Shown here piece after piece: positions 46,039 to 54,355 of a DNA stretch of 64,000 nucleotides. The position numbers were made by a program, and so were the translations under genes. Numbering within the stretch: position 1 is the first letter of the stretch; the number at the start of each line of letters is the position of its first letter. The stretch is from Streptomyces pyxinae (GTDB lineage Bacteria; Actinomycetota; Actinomycetes; Streptomycetales; Streptomycetaceae): contig NZ_JANUGQ010000030.1 of assembly GCF_024756275.1 (NCBI RefSeq), positions 18,542-82,541 on the forward strand, given 5' to 3'. A model generated the notes under the pieces. The model saw nothing but the letters and a program-made list of their open reading frames with translations. It searched no databases and was not told the origin of the DNA.

Positions 46039-46963
46039 ACCGACCGCTGCCGCAGCGGGCTCGGCGCCCGGGGCGGCGGTCCGGGCCGAGGACCTGACCT
46101 GGCTGCGCCGAGGCAAGCGGATCGTCGACGGCGTGACCCTGGACGTGCCGGCAGGTGTGGTGACCGGATTCCTCGGGGCGAACGGGGCCGGCAAGACGAC
46201 GACCTTGCGTCTGATGCTCGGGTTGATCACAGGACAGGGCCGCACCACCTACTTCGGTTCCCCCCTGGAACACTGGCGGGATCCCGCCCGGGTCGTGGGC
46301 GTCGTCATGGGAGGCGTGGCGGGCCATCCGCGGCACACCGTCGCCGCGCACCTGCGCATGGTGGCAGCCGGAGCGGGAGTCGCGGACAACCGCGTGGAGG
46401 AGGTCCTCGAAAGAGTGGGTCTGACCGCCACCACCGGCAAACGACTCGAAGAACTGTCCCTGGGCATGGCCCAACGTGCGGGAATCGCTCAGGCGCTCCT
46501 GGGCGATCCGGCCGCGCTTTTCCTCGACGAACCAGCGAACGGCTTGGATCCCCACTCGATCCGCTGGCTGCGCGACACCCTCAGGCAACTCGCCGAGGAG
46601 GGGAAGGCGGTCCTCGTCTCCAGCCACCTTCTTGCCGAGATGCAGCACCTTGCCGACCGGGTCGTCGTACTGGCCCGCGGACGCGTCGTGGCCCAGACGG
46701 CAGTCGGGGACCTCGCCCGTATGGGAGCCGAAGTCACCGTCCAGAGCCCTCGTGTCGCCGACCTGGCGGAGGCCGTGCGGACGCTCGGCGGCACCTTCCG
46801 GCTGCTCGGCGACGGCCGGGCGAGCATCCGGGGCATCTCACGCTTCCAGACCGGAGACCTCGCCGCCGAACGAGGGATCCCCCTCCACTGGCTCGATGAA
46901 AAGGCACTCTCCCTGGAGGACTACTACCTCTCGGTGGCGGAGGAGGAATTTCGCATCCCGTGA
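46031..46963 (+). CDS. ABC transporter ATP-binding protein
   Basis: ATPase of a BcrA/CcmA-type exporter. Walker A GANGAGKTT, signature LSLGMAQRAG, Walker B ALFLDEPANGLD and the switch His in VLVSSHLLAEM are intact. 310 aa. ATG 46031 overlaps the small membrane protein gene; its stop overlaps the permease GTG. Likely confers self-protection against, or exports, the upstream peptide. Confidence 0.93.
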   Translation: MAEPTAAAAGSAPGAAVRAEDLTWLRRGKRIVDGVTLDVPAGVVTGFLGANGAGKTTTLRLMLGLITGQGRTTYFGSPLEHWRDPARVVGVVMGGVAGHPRHTVAAHLRMVAAGAGVADNRVEEVLERVGLTATTGKRLEELSLGMAQRAGIAQALLGDPAALFLDEPANGLDPHSIRWLRDTLRQLAEEGKAVLVSSHLLAEMQHLADRVVVLARGRVVAQTAVGDLARMGAEVTVQSPRVADLAEAVRTLGGTFRLLGDGRASIRGISRFQTGDLAAERGIPLHWLDEKALSLEDYYLSVAEEEFRIP

Positions 46964-47847
46964 TCCCGACGAGACACCACCCGACCTCACACTGCCCAGC
47001 AGCACACTTGACCCCAATAACCCGTGCGACAGCACTGCGTCGCGCCATGCGGTACGAGATCCGCCACCTCGCGGGGCTGCGCTCCACCTGGATCCTCCTC
47101 ACAGCCATCGGCGTCCTGAGCCTGGTCGCCGGTCTCACGGCCCCACTCGGCGCGCAGGCGGGCAAGGCACCGTCCGTCTGGACGATGGTGACCGCCTTCC
47201 AGATGGACGCCGTCTCGCTGCAACTGCCACTCAGCGCGCTGCTTCTTCTGCCTGTGGCAACCGGACCGGTCGCCACGGAGCTCCTGCGGGGAACGGCCCG
47301 CACCACGTGGCTCACCGTGGCCGGCCGCCGTATGTCGTTCGCAGCCAAACTGCTGGTCGGCGGCGCCCTGGGCGCCCTGATCGCCCTGGGCGGAGCCGCA
47401 CTGGTCACCGTGGCCGCGGCGACGGCCCTGGCCGTCACCGGACGTGCCCAGCCCGACTGGGCAGCCACTCTCCCGGGCCTTCTCGGCTACGTCGCCTTCA
47501 TGACCTGCTGGCCGATCGTCGCGACGGCGGTCATCGCGCTCATACGCAACCGAGCCGCGTCCGTACTGCTGCTGGTGCTGTGGCCGCTGCTCGGTGAACG
47601 TCTGGCGCAGCTTCTGTTCGGGCTCGTCCCAGGGCTGCGCGGATTCGGTGACGCTCTTCCCTTCGCGGCCGGCAGGGCAGCGATGGCGGCGGGGTCCGAC
47701 ACGCTTCCCGAAGCCGACCGGGCCCTGGTGGAGGGCTTCGTCGGCAGCGACCTGACAGCTGCTTCGGGCGTCTCGGTCTTCATCGCCTTCACGGTGGCGA
47801 TGGCTGCTTTGGGAGCGTGGTCGTACATCAAGAGAGACGCTCGCTGA
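46960..47847 (+). CDS. ABC transporter permease
   Basis: Membrane partner of the preceding ATPase: a first helix near residue 40 (STWILLTAIGVLSLVAGLTA), a large loop, then several further helices with six in all, as in ABC2-type permeases. GTG 46960 overlaps the ATPase stop (GTGA); a start at ATG 47047 would give a more typical N-terminus. 295 aa. Confidence 0.88.
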   Translation: MIPTRHHPTSHCPAAHLTPITRATALRRAMRYEIRHLAGLRSTWILLTAIGVLSLVAGLTAPLGAQAGKAPSVWTMVTAFQMDAVSLQLPLSALLLLPVATGPVATELLRGTARTTWLTVAGRRMSFAAKLLVGGALGALIALGGAALVTVAAATALAVTGRAQPDWAATLPGLLGYVAFMTCWPIVATAVIALIRNRAASVLLLVLWPLLGERLAQLLFGLVPGLRGFGDALPFAAGRAAMAAGSDTLPEADRALVEGFVGSDLTAASGVSVFIAFTVAMAALGAWSYIKRDAR

Positions 47848-47910
47848 CACCCGGGCCGACGGCTGAACCGGACACCGGCCCGACGAGCCGTGGGCCGGGC
47901 TGTGATGGAA

Positions 47911-47933
47911 CCGGCCGGCGCGGTGCCGGCCGG
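47911..47933 (+). terminator. Hairpin after ABC permease
   Basis: A perfect 9-bp stem (ccggccggc / gccggccgg) with a 5-nt loop, 63 nt after the permease stop. No T-run, so a moderate call. Confidence 0.45.
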
Positions 47934-48080
47934 CCGTCTCGGTAGGGTTGCGGACCGTGGAGCAGAGCGGACGGGTGACACCGGATCCGGGAGCAGCGGG
48001 CCGGTACGCCGCGCGGCCCGGCTCGCTGATTGCCTGGAGGGATGCCGTCGAAGCAGCGCCGGCCGGAGTGGGAGGTCCCG

Positions 48081-49334
48081 ATGAGCAGCCGTGCACACGA
48101 AGAGAACACGGTGACGCCGTTCCTGCGCCGGATCCGGATCAGCGACTACCGCTCCATCGCCTCCTGCGACGTACGACTGGGCCCGCTGACCGTCCTGGCC
48201 GGCCCCAACGCGGCCGGGAAGTCCAACTTCCTCGACGCGATCCGGTTCGTCAGGGACGCGCTGCGCACCTCGCCGGGGCAGGCCCTGGAGGCCCGGGGCG
48301 GTCTCGAAGAGGTGCTGCACCGGGACTCCACGGGCCGGCGGGCGGACACCTTCTGCATCCGCCTGGAGGTGCGGGTCCCGGTGGTGGAGGACGGGAAACC
48401 CACGGCCTTGGACGCCACGTACCTCTGGAGGGTGGGTGCCAACCCGAACCGCGGCGAACCGCCGGCTGTAGTGCTCCGGGAAGAGCTTTCCTTCGACGGG
48501 CTGGACGGGGGGTTCCGTTTTCCGCCGAGGTCTTTGTCGGATCACCAGGTCGTGTGGCATGACGGGACCCTCCTGGCCGACAGTGCTCGGGGAACCACCC
48601 ACACGTCCGCCGTGTACTTCCGGCTGCTCTCCATGCACTTCTACGAACTGCTCACCCCGGTGTTGCGTGACATCGACAGCTCTCCGGGGCAACGCCGGAG
48701 GTTGTGGACCCTCGGAGAGCGGGGCGCACACCTGGCCCGGGTGCTCGACGTCCTCGCCCAGCGACAGCCCTGGGCGAAGGAGACCATCGACGGCTACCTC
48801 GCCGCCATGATCGAAAATGCCGTCGGGCTGGACGGTGTGGAGGTCCCGGAAGCCGATCTCGCCTACCTGGTGGGCCGATTCGCCGGCGAGGGCGGCACGG
48901 TCGCGAAAGTCGACCGCCGTTCGCTCTCCGACGGCACCCTCCGGCTCGGAGGCGTCCTCGCCGCACTCTTCCAACCACTGGCGCTCCAGGGACAGATCCC
49001 CTTCGTCGGCATCGAGGAGCCCGAGATCTCCCTGCACCCCCCCGTGCTGGGCGCCCTGTACGACGCCCTGGTCGCCGCCTCCCGCAACACCCAGGTGCTG
49101 GTCACCACCCAGAGCGCCGACCTACTGGACAACGCGGCGGCCGACCCGGCGCATCTGCTGGTCGTCCGGGACGACGGGAACGGCACCCGGATCGGCCCGA
49201 TCGACAGGGCGGGCCGGGGTCTGCTCGCGGACGGCGTACTGTCCCTGCCCGATCTGTTGCGCAGCGGCGAAATGCGCCCCGAACCACTTCCCGCCGAGGA
49301 GACCGACGAGGGCGAAGGCGAGGACGCCCGGTGA
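48081..49334 (+). CDS. AAA-type SMC-like ATPase of a two-gene defence-like module
   Basis: A 417-aa ABC-class ATPase of the AAA_21/RecF-like type. Walker A is GPNAAGKS (41-48), the signature region is SLSDGTLRLGGVLAALF, and Walker B is FVGIEEPEISLHP followed by VLVTTQSADLLDN. ATPases of this kind pair with TOPRIM nucleases in OLD, PARIS and related defence systems. ATG 48081 has gggaggt upstream. The next gene overlaps by 4 nt and encodes a TOPRIM-like protein. Confidence 0.85.
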   Translation: MSSRAHEENTVTPFLRRIRISDYRSIASCDVRLGPLTVLAGPNAAGKSNFLDAIRFVRDALRTSPGQALEARGGLEEVLHRDSTGRRADTFCIRLEVRVPVVEDGKPTALDATYLWRVGANPNRGEPPAVVLREELSFDGLDGGFRFPPRSLSDHQVVWHDGTLLADSARGTTHTSAVYFRLLSMHFYELLTPVLRDIDSSPGQRRRLWTLGERGAHLARVLDVLAQRQPWAKETIDGYLAAMIENAVGLDGVEVPEADLAYLVGRFAGEGGTVAKVDRRSLSDGTLRLGGVLAALFQPLALQGQIPFVGIEEPEISLHPPVLGALYDALVAASRNTQVLVTTQSADLLDNAAADPAHLLVVRDDGNGTRIGPIDRAGRGLLADGVLSLPDLLRSGEMRPEPLPAEETDEGEGEDAR

Positions 49335-49957
49335 GCACCGGCTTTCCCGTGATCGCGTCGATCGTGGAGGGACACGGCGAGCAGAAGGCGCTGCGCGGCC
49401 TCCTCCAGCGGCTGATCCCCCATCTGCTGCCCGGGTCGTATGCCGAGGTCCAGAGCCCGCACCGGGTGCCCCGCGACCGGATGCTCAAGCGGGATCCGCT
49501 CGCCCAGGCGCTGACCGTCGTCATGGCGCGCAGTCCGCGCCCGACCGGGGTCCTGGTGCTCCTGGACGCGGACGACGACTGCGCCGTCGGCCTGGCGCGG
49601 CAACTGCGACAGCACGCCCGGGAGACTCACGCCCATGTGCCGCTGGTGGCCGTCGCGGCGGTCCGGGAGTTCGAGGCGTGGTTCCTGGCCGGCGCCACCG
49701 GGCTGGCGGGCGTGGCCGGTCTTCCGGACGGGCTCGTGCCGCCGCCCGCTCCCGAGACGATCCGCGGCGCCAAGGAGTGGCTCACCCGGCAGATGCCCCG
49801 GGGCGCCAGCTACCAGGAGACCGCGCACCAGCCGTCCTTCGTCCAGCGGTTCGACCTCGACGCGGCGCGGTCCGGCGCGCCCTCGTTCGACAAGCTCTGC
49901 CGGGACGTCGAGTTCCTGATCACCGGCAAGACCCCCGGGCGGGACACCCAGCACTGA
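49331..49957 (+). CDS. DUF4276-like TOPRIM-fold protein
   Basis: A 208-aa protein with the TOPRIM pattern: E13 in SIVEGHGEQKALRGLL and the Asp pair D79/D81 in VLVLLDADDDCA. A conserved FEAWFLAG helix and a C-terminal QRFDLDAAR segment match DUF4276 proteins that accompany AAA ATPases. It would be the nuclease or effector part of the module. GTG overlaps the ATPase stop (GTGA), so translation is coupled. Confidence 0.8.
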   Translation: MSTGFPVIASIVEGHGEQKALRGLLQRLIPHLLPGSYAEVQSPHRVPRDRMLKRDPLAQALTVVMARSPRPTGVLVLLDADDDCAVGLARQLRQHARETHAHVPLVAVAAVREFEAWFLAGATGLAGVAGLPDGLVPPPAPETIRGAKEWLTRQMPRGASYQETAHQPSFVQRFDLDAARSGAPSFDKLCRDVEFLITGKTPGRDTQH

Positions 49958-50075
49958 GGCCGGCCGGGGCCGGAAGCCGGGGAACGGAAGTCGAGGAACG
50001 GCGGGAAGGTGTTCGCGGGTTCTTCATCCCCGCGCCACTTCCGCCGAATTCCCCGGCCGCCGGTCTGCCGGAACC

Positions 50076-51065
50076 TCAGTAATTCTCCGGGGTGCCGGGC
50101 TTCAGCAGTTCGACCTCCACATCGGCCGGGAATCCGGTCGAGGGCCCGGTCAGCCGAGCGAATTCACGCACTCCGGCCAGTTGTTCGGCACCGAAACGGA
50201 AGTCCAGGGTCGTGAAGTACTTCTCCAGCAGCTCGGCGTCGAAAGACTCCCAGCGTGCGGCCTGTTCCGCGACTTTCCCGACCTCTTCCAGCGACAGGTC
50301 GCGCGAGGCCAGAAATGCCCGGTGCGCCTGGCGGACCATGTGCGGCTGCTCGGCCAGGTACTCCTTGCGCACCGCCCACACCGCGAAGACGAACGGCAGC
50401 CCCGTCCACTCCTTCCACATGGCGCCCAGGTCGTGCACCTGGAGGCCGAGCCGGGGCGCGTCGTGCAGCGAGGCCCGGAGCGCGGCGTCGCCGATCAGCA
50501 CGGCTGCCTCCGCCTCCTGCATCATCACGCCCAGGTCCGGCGGGCAGGTGTAGTAGTCCGGCGCCACCCCGTACTGCTCGGCCAGCAGCAGCTGCGCCAG
50601 GCGCACGGAGGTGCGGGAGGTGGAGCCGAGTGCCACGCGCGCCCCGTCGAGCTCCTTCAGCGGCCGCTGCGAGACGATCACACAGGACATGACCGGCCCG
50701 TCGCAGCCCACCGCCAGATCCGGGAAGGCGACGAGCCGGTCGGCGTGCCGGAGGTACTCCACGAGGGTCACCGGGCCGATGTCCAGGTCGCCCCGGACGA
50801 GCTGCTCGCTCAGCTTCTCGGGGGTGTCCTTGGTCAGCTCCAGGTCGAGCAGCGTCCCGGTGCGGGCCAGGCCCCAGTAGAGCGGCAGGCAGTTCAGGAA
50901 CTGGATGTGCCCCACCCGGGGCCGGCTCGGACCCCGGTCCGCCGCCGCACCAGGACCGGGCGTCCCGGCCGCCCCGGTCGTCGTCCGATCACTCGCCGTA
51001 CCGCTCGCCGTACCGCCGCCGGGGAGGTCCGGCCGGTCCCCGGCGGTCTCGAAAGATGTGTCCAC
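50076..51065 (-). CDS. mqnA: Chorismate dehydratase
   Basis: First committed enzyme of the futalosine menaquinone pathway, turning chorismate into 3-enolpyruvylbenzoate. Periplasmic-binding-protein-like fold with VGHIQFLNCLPLYWGLA, LVRGDLDIGPVTLVEYL and GSTSRTSVRLAQLLL. The first about 48 residues are an Ala/Gly/Pro extension before the core. GTG 51065. Divergent from the cold-shock gene. Confidence 0.94.
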   Translation of the reverse strand: MDTSFETAGDRPDLPGGGTASGTASDRTTTGAAGTPGPGAAADRGPSRPRVGHIQFLNCLPLYWGLARTGTLLDLELTKDTPEKLSEQLVRGDLDIGPVTLVEYLRHADRLVAFPDLAVGCDGPVMSCVIVSQRPLKELDGARVALGSTSRTSVRLAQLLLAEQYGVAPDYYTCPPDLGVMMQEAEAAVLIGDAALRASLHDAPRLGLQVHDLGAMWKEWTGLPFVFAVWAVRKEYLAEQPHMVRQAHRAFLASRDLSLEEVGKVAEQAARWESFDAELLEKYFTTLDFRFGAEQLAGVREFARLTGPSTGFPADVEVELLKPGTPENY

Positions 51066-51414
51066 ATCGCGAGGCTAGACCCGGTCCGTCCCGGAGATGC
51101 CGCCGGGTCCGCCGTCCGCCGCCGTCCCCGTTCCGTCCGCCGCCGTCCCGGCTCCGTCCGCCCCGCCGTCCCGCCCCGTCCGGCCACCAGACAGGCCGGC
51201 CGCGAGATCAACACGGAGCGGGGTCAAACATATGAGTGACGTGATCTTTCCCTCTACCCATGCACACACTCTGCGTGCTACGCTCGACGCAAGTTGCAGT
51301 TTGGTTTCCCTTGCAGTACAGAGCCTGCGGAGCATGTAACCCGCAGGCTTTTGTAGTTTTCAGACTTGTTTGCAGGTTCTGGAGCAGGGCAACCCTTTGG
51401 CCCAAGGAGGGCTT
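51066..51414. other. Divergent region and cold-shock gene leader
   Basis: Near 51110-51190 is a run of imperfect ccgtccgccgccgtccc repeats. From 51230 the sequence becomes AT-richer and probably contains the cold-shock promoter (a tacgct at 51279 is a -10 candidate) followed by a long leader with the terminator-like hairpin at 51322-51354. Confidence 0.5.
51322..51354 (+). terminator. Terminator/attenuator hairpin in cold-shock leader
   Basis: A perfect 9-bp stem (agcctgcgg / ccgcaggct) with a 10-nt loop, followed by tttt and ttgtagtttt. It is a textbook intrinsic terminator, unusual in this GC-rich genome, and lies about 60 nt before the ribosome site of the downstream gene rather than after a gene. 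Confidence 0.7.
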
Positions 51415-51618
51415 ATGGCTACCGGAACCGTCAAGTGGTTCAACGCTGAAAAGGGCTTCGGCTTCATCGCCCAGGACGGCGGCGGCCCGGATGTCTTCGT
51501 CCACTACTCCGCGATCAACGCGAACGGCTTCCGCTCCCTCGAGGAGAACCAGGTCGTTCAGTTCGACGTCACCCAGGGCCCGAAGGGTCCGCAGGCGGAG
51601 AACGTCACCCCGGCCTAA
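51415..51618 (+). CDS. Cold-shock domain protein
   Basis: A 67-aa OB-fold single-stranded nucleic-acid chaperone. RNP1 (KGFGFI) and RNP2 (VFVHY) are intact in MATGTVKWFNAEKGFGFIAQ. ATG 51415 follows a strong aaggagg. Belongs to the CspA-type proteins abundant in Streptomyces. Flanked by an attenuator-like hairpin and a terminator. Confidence 0.97.
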   Translation: MATGTVKWFNAEKGFGFIAQDGGGPDVFVHYSAINANGFRSLEENQVVQFDVTQGPKGPQAENVTPA

Positions 51619-51660
51619 GTTGCCCGGTCCGGCGATCGCGCACGGCTAGAGCAGTACCCA

Positions 51661-51701
51661 AGGAGCCCCTTCCCGTACCTCGTGTACGGAACGGGGCTCC
51701 T
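51661..51701 (+). terminator. Terminator after cold-shock gene
   Basis: An 18-bp stem with one mismatch (aggagccccttcccgtac / gtacggaacggggctcct), a short loop, then a T-rich tail (gccctttt). Confidence 0.85.
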
Positions 51702-51767
51702 GCCCTTTTCCGGACCCCCACGATTCCGCCCTTTCCGCAGCTCACCCGCCCCGCTACCGTCCCCGGC

Positions 51768-53000
51768 ATGACCACGGACGACCGGACCGTCGCCGTCCAC
51801 CGGGTACGGGCGCTGCTGCGCGGGGCGCGGCGGCACGGCGTCGATCCCGTTCCGCTCCTCCTGGCCGCCGGGGTCCCGTCACGCCTGCTGGGCGACGAGC
51901 GGGCCCGGCTCACCCCGGCGCAGTTCGCCCGGCTCCACCGGGAGCTGTACCGGGCGACCGGCGACGAGTTCCTGGGGCTCGGCGCGGTGCCCAGCCGCCC
52001 GGGGACCTTCGCCATGATGTGCCACGCCGTCCTGGGCTGCCGGGACCTGGGCACCGCCATCGAGCGGGGCGCCGCCTTCTACGGGCTCTTCCCGGGCAGC
52101 CCGGAGCTGGCGCTGCGCCGGGACGGCGACGAGGCGGCCTTCACCGCCCGCGCCCGGCCGGCCGGGGCTGACCGGGCCGGTGTGGTCTGGGCCGGCGCCC
52201 GGGACGGGGCGGACGGCGAGACCGACCGGTTCGCCACCGAGTGCCTGGTGATCATTTGGCACCGGCTGTGCAGCTGGGCGGTGGGCCACCGGATACCGCT
52301 GCTGCGGGCCGAGTTCGCCCATCCGGCGCCCGCCCGCCGGGACGACGACTACGCCCTGCTGCTCGGCTGCCCGGTGCGGTTCCGTGCCCGCGAGAGCCGG
52401 GCGGTGTTCCCCGGCACGTGGCTGGCCGCGCCGCTCGTCCGGGACGAGGACGAGCTGGCGCGGCTGCTCCGCGGCTCCCCGGACGAGCTGCTGAGCCGGC
52501 GCGCGTACGGCACCTCGGTGGCCGAGCGGGTGCGGCGGACGCTCACCCGGGCGCTGCGCGAGGGGCCCCGGCTGCCCGCGCCGGACGAGGTGGCCGCCCG
52601 GCTGGCGATGAGCCCGGCCACGCTGCGGCGGCGGCTCGGCGAGGAGGGCACCTCGTACCGGCGGCTGGCGGACGCGGTACGGCTGGACGCGGCGCTCGCC
52701 TCGCTGGCCGGCGGCCGGGAACCGGTGGCGGAGCTGGCCGCCCGGCTGGGTTTCGCGGAGGACACCTCGTTCCACCGGGCCTTCCGGCGCTGGACCGGGA
52801 CGACACCGGGCGCGTACCGCCGGACGTACGGCTCCGGGGCCGGGCCCGGCTCCGGCTCCGGGCCCGGCTCCGGCTCCAGCTCCGGCTCCGGCTCCGGGCA
52901 GGGCCTCCCGGAGCAGCCGGGCCACCTTCCGGAGCAGCCGGGCCGCCTCACGCGCGGCTCCCGGCCCGGGTTGCCGGAGCAGCCGGGTCAACAAAGCTGA
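51768..53000 (+). CDS. AraC-family regulator with repetitive C-terminal tail
   Basis: A 410-aa regulator of the OruR/ArgR-type AraC branch: an N-terminal ligand-binding domain (about 20-210, e.g. RLTPAQFARLHRELYRATGD) and a C-terminal HTH with DEVAARLAMSPATLRRRLGE and LGFAEDTSFHRAFRRWTGTT. After residue 354 it continues in a Gly/Ser repeat and three LPEQPG units, dispensable-looking. ATG 51768. Upstream of the lipase on the same strand, so possibly its regulator. Confidence 0.85.
   Translation: MTTDDRTVAVHRVRALLRGARRHGVDPVPLLLAAGVPSRLLGDERARLTPAQFARLHRELYRATGDEFLGLGAVPSRPGTFAMMCHAVLGCRDLGTAIERGAAFYGLFPGSPELALRRDGDEAAFTARARPAGADRAGVVWAGARDGADGETDRFATECLVIIWHRLCSWAVGHRIPLLRAEFAHPAPARRDDDYALLLGCPVRFRARESRAVFPGTWLAAPLVRDEDELARLLRGSPDELLSRRAYGTSVAERVRRTLTRALREGPRLPAPDEVAARLAMSPATLRRRLGEEGTSYRRLADAVRLDAALASLAGGREPVAELAARLGFAEDTSFHRAFRRWTGTTPGAYRRTYGSGAGPGSGSGPGSGSSSGSGSGQGLPEQPGHLPEQPGRLTRGSRPGLPEQPGQQS
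52830..52997 (+). repeat. In-frame Gly-Ser and LPEQPG repeats
   Basis: The end of the AraC gene is built from ggctccgg-type units coding GSGSGPGSG, followed by three copies of a 21-nt-type unit coding LPEQPG(H/R/Q). Such in-frame repeats arise by slippage and make this tail variable. Confidence 0.7.
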
Positions 53001-53018
53001 GCGTCCCGGCCAGGCCCT

Positions 53019-53034
53019 TACTGACTGGTCAGTA
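53019..53034. promoter_or_regulatory. Palindromic operator upstream of lipase
   Basis: TACTGACTGGTCAGTA has perfect 7-bp arms (TACTGAC/GTCAGTA) around TG, 45 nt upstream of the lipase start. The form and size suit a TetR-family repressor site. It is AT-rich for this region and may overlap the promoter. Confidence 0.6.
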
Positions 53035-53078
53035 GCTACCGTTCCCCCAACCCCGTACCGGACGTTGGGAGAGCCGCC

Positions 53079-54287
53079 ATGCGTAGCCGTACGAGGGTCG
53101 TGTCATGTCTGCTGACCGCCCTCGCCCTCGCCGCCCCCGCCACCCCCGCCCTCGCGCAGCCGGCGCAGCCCGGCGCCGCGGCCGCCACCACAGCCGCGAC
53201 AGCCGGCCCCGCGATATCCGGCGCCGGTGACTCCCCCGGCGACCTGGTGAGCGTCGAGCCGTCCGCCTTCCACCCGCTTCCCGGCCAGCCGACGGCCACC
53301 AGGGCATGGAAGATCCACTACCGCTCCACCTCCGCCACCGACGAGCCGAACGTCGTCTCCGGCACCGTCATCGTCCCCCAGGACGGCCGCACCGGCCCGC
53401 GCCCGCTGGTCAGCTACGCCGTCGGCACGGTCGGCATGGCGGACTCCTGCGCGCCGAGCGCCGGCTTCCCCCACGGCACGACCGTCGAGGCCAATCTCAT
53501 CCAGGCGCTCACCTGGCGCGGCTGGGCGGTCGTCGTCACCGACTACGAGGGCCTCGGCACCCCCGGTGACCACACCTACACCGTCGGCCGCTCCGCCGGG
53601 CACTCCGTGCTGGACGCCGCCCGTGCCGCCCTCCGGCTCCCCGAGGCCGGCCTCGACGCCCACTCTCCCGTGGGCCTGATGGGGTACTCGCAGGGCGGCC
53701 AGGCGTCCAGCTGGGCCGCCGAGCTCAAGGACAGCTACGCCCCCGAGCTCGACGTGCGCGGCACGGTCAGCGGGGGCGTACCGGCCCGGCTGGCCGAGAT
53801 GCCCGCCGTGCACGACGGCTCCTTCGGCGCCGGTCTGATGTTCATGTCGGCGCTCGGCCAGGACACCGCCTACCCCGAGCTGAAGCTGGACGACTACCTC
53901 AACGACCGGGGCCGGAAGCTGGTCAGCACGCTGCGCAACTCCTGCGTGGCGCTCGGGGCGCTCGCCGGGGCCTTCACCAAGATCTCGGACATCACCACCG
54001 AGAACCCGCTGGTCACCGCCGCCTGGCAGAACCGGCTGCACGCCTCCGACCTCGGCACCCGCGATCCCGGTCACCCGGTGTACCTGTACCACGCGCTGCC
54101 GGACGAGATCGTCCCGTACGCCCAGGGCAGCGGACTGCGCCGCGCCTGGTGCACCCAGGGCGCCGACGTCGAGTGGCACACCACCCTGATCGGTGAGCAT
54201 GTGTCGACCGTCGTCACCGAGTCGCTGCGGGCCGCCAACTGGCTCGGCGACCGCTTCAACGGCCGCGCCACGCACAGCAACTGCTGA
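53079..54287 (+). CDS. Secreted lipase-family alpha/beta hydrolase
   Basis: A 402-aa extracellular lipase of the secretory lipase (LIP) family. Signal peptide MRSRTRVVSCLLTALALAAP ends near ALA (residue 26). The nucleophile elbow is MGYSQGGQASSW; the acid is in LPDEIVPY and the His in GEHVSTVV. Six Cys are available for disulfides. ATG 53079 with ggagag upstream. Preceded by a palindromic operator. Confidence 0.9.
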   Translation: MRSRTRVVSCLLTALALAAPATPALAQPAQPGAAAATTAATAGPAISGAGDSPGDLVSVEPSAFHPLPGQPTATRAWKIHYRSTSATDEPNVVSGTVIVPQDGRTGPRPLVSYAVGTVGMADSCAPSAGFPHGTTVEANLIQALTWRGWAVVVTDYEGLGTPGDHTYTVGRSAGHSVLDAARAALRLPEAGLDAHSPVGLMGYSQGGQASSWAAELKDSYAPELDVRGTVSGGVPARLAEMPAVHDGSFGAGLMFMSALGQDTAYPELKLDDYLNDRGRKLVSTLRNSCVALGALAGAFTKISDITTENPLVTAAWQNRLHASDLGTRDPGHPVYLYHALPDEIVPYAQGSGLRRAWCTQGADVEWHTTLIGEHVSTVVTESLRAANWLGDRFNGRATHSNC

Positions 54288-54355
54288 CCCACCCCACCCC
54301 TCCACCGCGGGCCCGGCCCACCCCGGGCCCGCACCCGCGCGCCCGGGACCGATCT

